DNA from: Humibacter sp. RRB41
Lineage (GTDB): Bacteria > Actinomycetota > Actinomycetes > Actinomycetales > Microbacteriaceae
Direction: 5' to 3'
Assembly: GCF_022761015.1 (NCBI RefSeq)
Contig: NZ_JAKWJQ010000001.1
Coordinates: forward strand, 992,001 to 1,056,000
DNA: 64,000 bases
Shown here piece by piece: positions 13,201-25,200 of this stretch (the first letter of the stretch is position 1; the number at the start of each line of letters is the position of its first letter). A model generated the notes under the pieces. It was not told where the DNA came from, did no database searches, and saw nothing but the letters and a program-made list of their open reading frames with translations. The position numbers were made by a program, and so were the translations under genes.

Positions 13201-16200
13201 GACGGCTCGGGTGGTGCTGGCACGGGTGGCGGGGCCGGTGACGGTGTGGACAGCCAGGTGAAGGGTCAGCGCGACTTCGCCGACACCTCCGCCGCGGACA
13301 ACGGCGTGAAGGGCTCCGGTGATGCGAGCACGCCGAAGGCGACCACGTCGAGCGGTGGGGTGAACGTGGCCGCGGCGATCGGCATCGACCTCGCCACGGT
13401 GATCGCCACCGCGACGATCGTCGGCACCGGCCTCGATCTCAAGGCGGGTGGCACGGTCACCTTGGCGTCGAGCCAGAACACGGACGCCGCGTCATCCGCC
13501 GACGGGTCGGCGACGAGCGGCGGAACCGCGAACATCGGCGCGGGCGTCGCGATCACGCTCGCGGACGTCACCAACCACGCCGTCCTCCCTGCCGGCGATA
13601 CGGTGCACGCACGTTCCCTGACCGTCTCGGCGACCGAGACGCCGAACGGCGCCGACACGACCTCGACGTACGGTGCCCAGTCCACGAGCGGTGCGGGCGG
13701 CGGCAAGGTGTCCGTCGCCGGCTCCTTCGCCCTGGCGGTCGTGAACCAGGAGACCCTGGCCGAGCTCGCCGGCACGGTCACGCTCACGGGCGGCGATGCG
13801 AACGTGACGGCGGGCAGCGCGGCGTCCACGACGGTGAAGGCGGAGCCCACTCCTGGCGGCGTCACCGCGACCAGCGTGGGCGTGGGGGCATCCGTCGCTC
13901 TCGCGTTGATTCAGGATGACACCACGGCGACCCTCCAGAACGGCATCGCCCTCACCGGCGCCCGCAACATCTCGTTGACCGCGACGGCGCAGGATGATGC
14001 GATCACCGAGGCGAAGATGGGCGCGGCAGGCGGCAAGGTAGCCCTCGCCCCCGCCGTCGCGATCACGCTCTCCAACGTCACGACGCGGGCTCTCGTCGGA
14101 ACGTTCGGCGGCACGCTGACCCTGACCGGATCGTTCACAGGGACGGCCACCCAGAAGACCTCGGCATCCACGACGGCCGGTGCCGTGGTCAGTGGGGCGT
14201 CGAGCGCCGCAGTGGGTGTCGGGCTCGCGCTGACGATCGCGAACGACACGGTCAACGGCACGACGGCACGCAGCATCAGCGCAGGCGGCGGAATCACCCT
14301 CGGCGCCTCGAGCATCTCGGTCTCGTCTGCCACGGCGTCCGCTTCGGCGGCCGGCGCTCCGGAGAACAGCGCGGACGGCTCGGGAGGCGCGGGCACGGGT
14401 GGCGGGGCCGGTGACGGTGTCGACACGCAGGTGAAGGGTCAGCGCGACTTCGCCGACACCTCGGCGGCGGACAACGGTGTGAAGGGCTCGGGGAGTGCGA
14501 GCACGCCGAAGGCGACGTCGTCGAGCGGCGGGGTGAACGTGGCCGCAGCGATCGGCATCGACCTTGCGACGGTGATCGCGACCGCGACGATCGTCGGCAC
14601 GGGCCTGTCGCTGACCGCCGGCGGCACAGTGACCCTGGTGTCGAGCCAGAACACGGACGCCGCGTCATCCGCCGACGGATCGGCCACGAGCGGCGGAACG
14701 GCCAACATCGGCGCCGGGGTCGCGATCACGCTCGCGGACGTCACCAACCACGCGATCCTTCCCGCCGGCGACACCGTGCACGCACGTGCTTTGACGGTGA
14801 GCGCTACCGAGACCGTGGACGGCGCAGACGTCACGAGCACGTACGGCGCGCAGTCGACCAGCGGTGCCGGTGGCGGCAAGGTTTCGGTTGCGGGCTCCTT
14901 CGCGCTCGCGGTTGTGAACCAGGACACGCTCGCGGAGCTGGCGGGCAACGTGACCCTGACGGGCGGGGACGCGAATGTGACGGCGGGCAGCGCGGCGTCG
15001 ACGACGGTGAAGGCCGAGCCGACACCGGGCGGGGTCGCCGCGACGAGCGTGGGCGTCGGTGCATCCGTCGCACTGGCCCTGATTCAGGACGACACCACCG
15101 CGACGCTCGACGACCACATCGCGCTCACCGGCGCCGCGAACGTCTCGCTGACCGCGACGGCACGGGATGACGCGACCACCGAGGCGAAGATGGGGGCGGC
15201 CGGCGGCAAGGTGGACATCGCGCCCGCCGTGGCGATCACGCTCTCCAACGTCACCACGCAGGCTCTCGTCGGCGTGCTCGGAACCACGGCCCTCGCCTTG
15301 ACCGGCAACTTCACAGGCACGGCGACGCAGAAGACCTCGGCGTCCACGACGGCTGGCGCGGTCGTCACGGGCGCGTCGAGCGCGGCGGTCGGCGTCGGGC
15401 TCGCGCTGACGATCGCGAACGACACGGCCAACGGCACGACGGCGCGCAGCATCGCGGCAGGCGGCGACGTCACGCTCGGCGCGTCGGGCGTCTCTGGTTC
15501 GTCGGCGTCGGCGTCCGCGTCGGCTGCCGGTGCTCCGGAGAACAGCGCGGACGGCTCGGGTGGTGCTGGCACGGGTGGCGGGGCCGGTGACGGTGTGGAC
15601 AGCCAGGTGAAGGGTCAGCGCGACTTCGCCGACACCTCCGCCGCGGACAACGGCGTGAAGGGCTCCGGTGATGCGAGCACGCCGAAGGCGACCACGTCGA
15701 GCGGTGGGGTGAACGTGGCCGCGGCGATCGGCATCGACCTCGCCACGGTGATCGCCACCGCGACGATCGTCGGCACCGGCCTCGATCTCAAGGCGGGTGG
15801 CACGGTCACCCTGGCGTCGAGCCAGAACACCGACGCGGCGTCAGCGGCCGACGGCTCGGCAACCAGTGGCGGAACCGCGAACATCGGCGCAGGTGTCGCG
15901 ATCACGCTGGCAGACGTCACCAACCACGCCGTCCTCCCGACGAGCGACACCGTGCACGCACACGCACTCACGGTGAGCGCGACCGAGACGGTCGACGGCG
16001 CCGACGTGACGAGCACCTACGGTGCGCAGTCCACCAGCGGGGCAGGCGGGGGCAAGGTCTCGGTGGCCGGTTCCTTCGGCCTGGCGGTCGTGAACCAGGA
16101 GACTCTGGCCGAGTTGGCCGGCGTCGTGACCCTGACCGGCGGCGACGCCGCGATCACCGCGGGGAGCAACGCAGTGACGACGGTGAAGGCCGAGCCGACA

Positions 16201-19200
16201 CCGGGAGGCGTCACCGCGACGAGCGTGGGTGTCGGTGCATCCGTCGCCCTTGCCCTGATTCAGGATGACACCACCGCGACCCTCGACGACGGCATCGCCC
16301 TCACCGGCGCAGGCAACGTGAGCCTCACCGCCACCGCGGGCGACGTCGCATCGGCCGAGGCGAAGATGGGTGCGTCCGGCGGCAAGGTCGACGTTGCCCC
16401 CGCGGTGGCGATCACGCTCTCCAACGTGACGACGACGGCGCGCATCGGCTCGCTGGCCACGCCGATCACCCTGACCGGCTCCTTCACAGCTCAGGCGACC
16501 CAGGTCGCCGGCGCCTCCACCACGGCGGGCGCCGTGGTCGCGGGCGGATCCAGCGCAGCGATCGGCGTCGGGCTCGCACTGACCATCGCGAACGACACCG
16601 TGAGCGCCACCACCGACCGCAGCATCAAGGCGGGCGGCGACATCACCCTGAAGTCCTCGAGCGTGTCCGACTCGTCGGCGACGGCGCAGGCGTCCGCATC
16701 GGGCGCCCCGGAGTCGAGCGGGTCGAGCGGCGGCGCAGGCGACGGCGTCGACAGCCAGGTACAGGGTCAGCGCGACTTCGCCGACACCTCGGCCGCGAAC
16801 AACGGCGTGAAGGGCTCGGGCACGACGGGCGCACCGAGCGCCTCCACCAGCGACGGCAAGGTGAACGTCGCCGCCGCCATCGCCATCACGCTGGCGACCG
16901 TGAACACGACGGCCACGATCGAGCACGACGGGCTCGACCTCACCGCCGGCGGTCTCGTCACCCTGGCATCCAGCCAGAACACGGATGCCGCCACGAATGC
17001 CGACGGCTCGGCCTCGCACGGCGCCACAGCGACGGTCGGAGCGGCGGTGGCCATCACGCTCGCGAACGTGACCAACCAGGCGGTCCTGCCCACCGGCGAC
17101 ACCGTGCACGCGCACGGGCTCACCGTGTCGGCGACCGAGACCGTGAACGGTGCCGACGTCACGAGCACCTACGGCGCACAGTCCGCCAGCGGAGCCGGCC
17201 AGGGCAAGATCTCGGTCGCCGGGTCGTTCGCTCTGGCCATCGTCAACCAGCACACGCTCGCCGAGCTCGCCGGCGTCGTCACCCTGACCGGCGGCGACGT
17301 CACCGTCACGGCGGCCAGCAACGCCACGAGCACGGTGAAGGCGGAGCCCACGCAGGGCGGGGTCAGCGCCAGCGACGTGGGCATCGGCGCATCCGTCGCC
17401 CTCAACCTCGTGACCGACACCACGACGGCGGTGCTGGATGACGGCATCATCGTCACCGGCGCGCACGACTTCACCCTCACGTCCTCGGCCACCGACATCG
17501 CGACGACCGAGGCGAAGATGGGCACCCAGGGCACTGGCAGCGCCAAGGTCGCCGTCACCCCGGCGATCGCCATCACGATCTCCGACGTGACGACCTCCGC
17601 CACCATCGGCACCCTCACGATCGGGGGGCTGGTCATCACGGGCAGCTTCGCGGCGGATGCCTCGCAGACCGCCGGCGCGACGAGCTCGGCGGGCGCGGTG
17701 GCCGCCGGCGGCTCCACCGCATCGGTCGGCATCGCCCTGGGGCTCAACCTCGTGACGCACACCGTGACGAGCACGACCGGCAGGAACATCACTGCGGGCG
17801 GGTCCATCACCTTCCAGGCGTTCGGATCATCGGCCGACGGCGCGTCCGCCTCCGCCTCCGCTTCCGGCGCGCCGGGAACGAGCGACCCGAACGCGCCGGC
17901 CGGCGGCGTCGACGGTCAGGCCCAGCAGCAGCGCACGTTCGCGAGCGACACCTCGAGCACGTACGGCGGCGGCGGTGCCACCGGCAGCGCGAACCCCTCG
18001 GCATCCACCTCCGACGGCAAGGTCGCCGTCGCCGCGGCCATCGCCATCAACGTCGCCGACGTCACCGCGACCGCGACCCTGCCGGACGGGCTGACGCTGA
18101 AGGCAGGCGGTCCGGTCAGCCTGAGCTCGTCGGAGAACACCGACGGCATCGTCAAGGCGGACGGCACCGCGGTGCAGGCCAGCAACGTCGGCGTCGGGGC
18201 CGCCGTCGCCCTCAACCTCGTGACGCTCGTGAACCGGGCATGGCTCGGAGCCCGCACGACGGTCACGGCGAACGGGTTCTCCGAGAGCGCGACGATGACG
18301 AACGTCGCGGGCGATACCACTCACACCTTCACGGTCGAGGCCGACGCCGGTGCCGGCTCCAAGAACATCGGCGTGGCGGGCGCGGTCGCCCTGAACCTCG
18401 TCACGGACCACACAGAGGCGTACGTGCCGGGCACGGCCGTCGTCGGCGCGGGAACGGGCGATGTGAGCCTCACGGCGCAGAACCTGCGCACCGATTCGGC
18501 GAAGGCCAAGGCCGACACGAGCATCGGGGGCGGCGGCAAGGTGGGCGTCGGGGCATCCGTCGCCATCAACGTGCTCACCGACAACGTGACGCGCGCCGAG
18601 GTCGAGGACGGCGCGGTGCTCACAGGCGGCCGCAACGTGACGTTGAGCGCCACGAGCTCCGACCCCGTGACCAACTCGGTGACGGCGGGCTCGGCCGGAT
18701 CGAGTGTCGCGGTCAGCCCGGCGGTCGGCATCAACATCGTCAGCCCCGTCACGATCGCCCGGCTCGGAACGGGCGGCGCATTGACCGCCACCGGCGCGGT
18801 GCAGCTCACGGCGACGCACACCGGTTCCGCCTCGGTCACCGGCGACGCGACCGCCGCGGGCGACGGAGTCGCCGTCGGAGCCGTGATCGCGCTGAACATC
18901 CTGACCGTGACCACCACGGCGGCGACCTCCCGCAGCATCACGGGCACCTCGGTGCTGATCGCGGCGTCGACGACCACGGCGGGCGAAGCGGATGCTACCG
19001 CCAGCGCCCAGGGATCGGCGAAGGGCACCGGGGGCAACTCCGACTCGCAAGCGTCGCAGCAGCTGAACGGCACGCCGAGCACCGCGGGCAAGTCGGGACC
19101 GCTGCCGTCCTCGAGCGACAGCGTGAGCAGCGCGAACAGCCAGTCGAGCAGTCAGTCAGGGCAGTCCGGTCAGGGCGTAGGCGTAGGTGCGGCCGTCACC

Positions 19201-22200
19201 GTCAACTGGCTCGTCGACACCACGACCGCCTCGGTCGCGGACGGCCTCACGATCACGGCGACCGGAGCCGTCGTCGTGTCATCGACGAACAGCACCGACG
19301 CCACCTCGAAGGCGATGGGCACCGCCCTCAAGTCGGGCAGCACCAACATCGGCGCAGCGATCGGGCTCAACGTCGCGACGGTCGTGAACAAGGGATCGAT
19401 CGGCGTCGGCACCCACATCACGGGCGGCAGCGTCGCCGTGCAGGCGCTCACTCCGGCGAACGCTGAGAACGACTTCGTGGTCTGGGGCATCTCGGCCGCG
19501 GGCGGCGACGGCGAGGCGAGCGTCGCGGGTTCCGTCGGCGTTCAGGTCATCGACTACGAGACGACCGCGGTGATCGGCGCAGGGTCGACGGTGCGTTCGA
19601 CCGGCGGCGTCGCGGTGCAGGCGAGCAACCCGATGGGGCTGCAGAACATCGCGGCAGCCGGCGGCATCTCGTTCGACGGCTCGGGCGTCGGCGCAGCGGT
19701 CGCGGTGAACATCCTCACCGTTCCGACGCTGGCGTACATCGACTCCAGCACCTCGCAGCACACCGTGATCGACGCGGGCGGCGCCATCGTCATCACCTCG
19801 ACGGCGGGCATCGCGGCCCTCGCGCCGAATCTGCCGAAGATCACGGTGCCGAACGTCACCTCGGTCGCCATCGCGGGTGGTGCCGGCACGAGCGGCGTGG
19901 CCATCGGCGGCTCCGTCATCGTCGACGTCGTCAACCTCGCGACCCGCGCCTACATCGCCGACCACGCCTCGATCAACCAGAACGTGCCGGTCAGCGCGGC
20001 GCAGTCGATCACGATCTCCGCGCAGGACACCACGACGTTCGTGCAGCTGGCGGGCGCGATCGCGCTCACCGCGGGCGAGGTCGGCGTGGGGCTCGGACTC
20101 GTGGTCGACGTCTTCAACAAGGATGTGCGCGCCTCGCTCGGCGCCGGCGTCACGGCAAGGGTGGGCGGCTCGGTCTCGATCTCGGCGACCGCGTCCGAGT
20201 CGTTCACGGTGCTGGCGGTGGATGCGGCGGCCTCGACGAGCGTCGCCGTCGCCGGCTCGATCATCGTGATCGTCGTCAACCAGGGCGATGACGCGCCGGG
20301 CACCAGGGCGTACATCGACGGCGGCGCCCAGTCCCCGAGCACCGTGCTGGCAGGCGGCGACGTGAGCCTGCAGGCCTCGGACACCGTGCCGACCCTGTCG
20401 CTCTACGCGGGCAACCTGAGCATCGGCGGCAGTGCCGGCGTCGGCGTCTCGTCGGAGGTGCTGGTGCGCACCGGAATCGTGGATGCCTACATCGCCGCCT
20501 CCGACATCCTCCAGGCACACGGCGCGAACGGACTGTCGATCGGTGCGACGCAGTCCGAGGATGTCACGCTTCTCGCCGTCGGCGGTGCGGGCGGCGGCAG
20601 CGCGGGGGTCGCAGGATCCGCGACCGTCGGGGTGCAGAACGACACCACGCACGCCCACATCGACGCGGGCGTGAGCGTCAACGCCGACAACAGCGGCGCG
20701 GCGGCGACCGAGGGGGTCGCGCTCAGTGCCTCGGACACCACGACCCTCAAGGGCATCGCCGGCCAGCTCGCGATCGGAGGGGCAGCGGGTGTCGGCGCCG
20801 GGGCAGACGTCGAGGTGCTGAACAAGAGCACCCAGGCGTGGATCGCGCCGGGGGTCACGGTCGCGGTGCGCGGCAACGCGACGATCGACGCCGTCTCGGG
20901 CGAGAACGTCACATCCATCTCGACGGGCGGCTCGGGCGGTGGCGCCGTCGCGGTGGCCGTGAACGCCGCAGTGCCGGTCTTCACCATCGTGACCCAGGCG
21001 TGGATCGGCGGCATCTGCACGGCGAAGCCCGCCACCCCGGCGGCGTGCGCGAGCTCCGGTTCGGTCGTGAACGCCGGCGGCAACGCGCGGGTCGCGGCGA
21101 CGGAGCAGCTGACGATGACCGTGGTGGCCGGGGCGATCGCCATCGGCGGGTCGGTCGGCGCCGGCGTCGCCGCGGCGGTGCCGGTGATCACGAAGACCAC
21201 GACCGCCTACCTCGGCGACGACTCGGTGCTGAACGCGCTCGGCAACGCGGCGGGCATCACCGTCGCGACCGGCGGCTTCACCACGACGGGTGTCGACACG
21301 AGGTTCACGCCCTCGACCGCCATCCAGCCGGACGGCATCACGCTGCACCTCCCGTTCTCGAACGGCTTCACCGACGGCGAGCAGGTGATGTACGACACCG
21401 GCGGCGGCGACCCGATCGGCGGCCTGACGCAGGGTCAGGTGTACTACGTGCACGTCGTCTCGCCCACCGACATCCAGCTCTCCCTGACGCCGGGCGGCAC
21501 TCCGATCGTCCTCACGGCACCGGCGCGCGGCGGCGAGTCACAGCGGCTCAACCCGACGGACAAGGCGACGCCGCCGACGAGCACCGCACCGTACTTCCAG
21601 CCGTCGGATGTCTCCGGCACCGTCATCACGCTGCCGTACGACCTCGACCTGTCCCTCGGCGACCCGGTGATCTACAGCTCGGGCGGCGGCACCCCGATCG
21701 GCGGCCTCGTCGACGGCGGCGAGTACTACGTCATCCCCGGCGCCCCAGGATCGCACCAGATCCAGCTCGCCGACTCCCTCTGTCACGCGAACCCGAGCGC
21801 GACTGGATGCTCCGGCTCCGTGCAGCAGGCACTCAACCTCGACCCGTCCGTGGCCACCGGCAGGGCGCACAGCATCGTCAAGCAGGGCGATCAGCCCTCG
21901 CCCGATCCGTCGGCGACCCTCGGCAGCCACACCGTCACCGGCAACACCCAGACCGGGTTCCGTGGCGTGGCGATCACCGCGAACAACAGCGACGACATCT
22001 CCGCCGCGGGCGTGACGGCAGGGTTCGCCGGCATCGTCGGCGTCGGAGTGGGCGGCAGCGTCAACGTCGTCACCGCGACCACGACGGCGTTCGTCGGCAA
22101 GCTCGCCCAGGTGAACGCCACGAACGTCGGGGCGAACGCGGCGCAGTCCGTGCTCGTCGACGCAGGCAACGCCTTCAACCTGCTGATGGTCTCCGCGGTC

Positions 22201-25200
22201 ATCGCGGGCGGAACGGTCGGCGTCGGCGCCAGCGCGGCGGTCGGCGTCGTGAAGCTCACGACCGACGCCTACCTCGACCAAAGCTCGTATGTCGGGGCGG
22301 CCCGTGACGTCGGAGTCGTCGCGACGGGCACGGATGCCGTGACCTCGGTCTCCGCGACCGGCTCGGTCGGCTTCGTCGGGGTCTCCGGTGCGGCGTCGGT
22401 CGTCGTGCTCACGACTCACACCTACGCGGACACCGGACTCGCCGTCACGATCGCCGCAGGCAACAACGTGCTGATCTCCGCACACGACGACACCACGGTG
22501 ATCGCGGTCGGCGGCGGCGTCGCAGGCGGCTTCGTCGGCGTGGGCATCGGCGTGACGGTCACCTCGATCACGAAGGACACCAGGGCGTTCATCGGTGCTG
22601 GCAGCGTGGTCGACGCCAAGGCGACGCAGCCGGCCACGCAGCTCGGCGGCGTGTACGACGGCACCTTCCACGGCGTCGGGTTCGGCACGGCGCCGTTCAA
22701 CGGCCTCGCAGTGCAGGCCGGTTCGAGCGAGAACATCTTCGGCCTCGCCGTCGCGGTCGGGGCAGGCGCGGTGGGAGTCGCCGGCGGAATCGACGTCACC
22801 CTGCTGCACGCCACGACGGAAGCCTTCATCGACAGCGACATCCTCAATCGCACCAGGGTGAACACGGGAGCGGGGGCAGGGTCGCAGCAGTCGGTGAACG
22901 TCTCCGCAGCCGACGCCACGAAGGCACTCACCATCGGCGGCGGTGCGGCAGGCGGCATCGTCGGCGTCGCGGGCGGCATCGACATCGGCATCGCCGACAC
23001 CACGACGCAGGCGTACATCGGCGGCTACGCGACCGTGTACGCGGCGCACGACCTGATGCTGAACGCCCTTGCCGCGAAGTCGATCTCCAGCTACGCGCTG
23101 AGCGTCGGCATCGGTGCCGTCGGAATCGCGGCGTCCGTCTCGGTCTGGACCGTCGGCACCGACCCGACCACGTCGTACAACTCGGGGGCGAACGGCGTCG
23201 ACCGCGGCACCTGGTCGTCGGCGGCGACCTACAACAAGGGCGACGTCGTCACGGCCACGGACGGCAACCGGTACGGCGCCCTGGTCGACCACCCGACGCT
23301 GAACCCGGTGAACGACACGTCGCACACGCAGTGGGAGGGTGCGGCGGACGCCCTCGCCCCGTCGAGCGGCGCCACAGCGCAGAGCCAGTCCGGCGCGACC
23401 GCGAACGGCTCGGGCGCGGGCGGCTACCAGAGCATTCTCGACGGAGCCATCAGCGGCTCCGGCGACAAGACGAACCAGCGCATCGCGCCGACGCTGACCG
23501 GCGCATCCTCCTCGGTGCACGACGCGGCCCCAGGCAGCGACATCGTCGACAACGAGTTCAGCAACCCGCAGCTGCCCCGCGGCACCGCCGGCCTGATCGG
23601 CATCGGCGCCGTCATCATCGTCGGCGGCGCCTTGCGCATGAGAGCGGACGAGCAGAACTCCTACTTCGGCATCGCGGGCACCGTTGCGGGCGGCATCGCG
23701 GCCGTGGGTGGCTCGGTCGTCATCGCGAACCTGACCAGCAACGCGGATGCCGGCATCTCCACTGGCGCGTCCGTCACCGCCGGCGGCGACGTGAGCGTGC
23801 GCGCTGACACCACCGAGAACAGCAAGGGCATCGCCTTCGCCGGCCAGGGCGGCCTGATCAGCGTCGGTGCGCAGGTGGTCGTCATCACCAGCCATGCGGT
23901 GCAGAACGCGCACATCGACACCGGCGCGGTCATCCCGACCGCCGGCGGAACGGTGGATGTCGAGGCACACGCCACGCGCACGGTGAACCCGCTCGCCATC
24001 GGCATAGCGATCGGGGCTGCGGCGATCGGCGCGGCGGTCGCAGACGCGGAGGTCGACGGTGACACGACCGCCGGCATCGGCGTCGTGACGATCGGCGGCG
24101 CGGCCCCGGCAGGCGGTGTCAAGGAGCTGGCGCAGTCGTCCATCACCGTTCCGACCGAGGCGTACTCGGTACAGGGCGGCATCGGCGTCGGCATCACCGG
24201 GGCGGGCGCGGTCGCGCACATCTCCGGAACCACGGCTGCGGACTTCTACGGCCATGCGACGCTGAGCGGCGGCATGTCCGTGGCGGCCTCGGCCGTGAAC
24301 ACGGCGTCCGGTGTCACGCTCGGCGTCGCCACAGGGGTGATCGCGGCGGGCATCATGGTCGTCACGGCTCGGGACGATCGCACCACGTTCGCCCGCGTGA
24401 ACTCCGGCTCCTCCGTCTCGGCGGGCGGCCAGGTCGCGGTGAGCGCCACCTCGGCTAACCACGCGAGCGTTCTGGCGCTCGGCGGCACGGTGAGTGGCGT
24501 CGGGATCACGCTGCTGCTGCCGATCGCCAGCGTGACGGGCACCACCGAAGCGCACCTCGACGGCATGGTGACGGCATCCGGATCGATCGCGGTCTCGGCG
24601 ACCGGGCAGAACCAGGTGAGCGCGGAGGCCGACGTGCTGAGCATCACGCTGCTGGCCGGCGGCCAGGGCACGTTCCCGGTCGCGACGGTCGCGCAGAGCG
24701 CGAAGATCCTGGCGAGCATCGGCTCGGCCTCCCCGAGCGTACGCAGCACGGGCCTGGTCTCGGTCGCGGCGAACGTCACGGTCGACGGCGCCGGTCACGG
24801 CAACTACGCCTTCGCCAAGGTTCTCGGCGGAGCGGGCGGCTTCCTCAACGCCGGCGCCTACACGGCCGCGGCCGAGCTGCTCGCCCCGACCACCGCCGAG
24901 CTGCGCACCATGGTGCTCGGCTCGGGCGGAGTGTCCGTCACCTCGAACGCGACGAACACCGCGGATGCCAGCACGGTCGTCGGCTCGATGACCTTCGCCG
25001 GCGTCACGCTCGCCGGGGTCGTCGCCCAGATCGCCTCGACGGCAGCAACCACAGCCACGGTGCTCGGCGGAACGATCGCCTCGACCGGCAAGGTCACGGT
25101 ATCCGCCGGCGCGACCAACTCGTCGAGCGTCGACACCGAGGTCGGCAGCATCGGTGTCTACACCTTCAGCGCGTCGCTTCCGTTCGCGCACGTCGAGGCG

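Larger units (their letters stand above)
5085..19100 (+). repeat. Tandem array of about 12 super-repeats, 1.14-1.18 kb each
   Basis: The linker motif GVDxQ (or GVDD) recurs near 6278, 7415, 8572, 9742, 10891, 12067, 13238, 14410, 15583, 16739 and 17905, with degenerate members near 5085 and 19040. Spacing is 1137-1176 bp, about 385-392 residues. Each unit has six rungs of roughly 52-58 residues built on 'VGVGASVAL...T.A.L..G..LTG...LTLTATA', followed by a Ser/Gly/Asp linker ending in ADNG-like sequence. Similarity is highest among units starting at 12067-15583. This repetition suggests an elongated beta-solenoid-like rod. Confidence 0.85.

Noticed and set aside
5085-19100. Regularly spaced repeats suggestive of a CRISPR array
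   Set aside because: The period is about 1.16 kb, the repeats are coding and in frame, and no cas genes are present.
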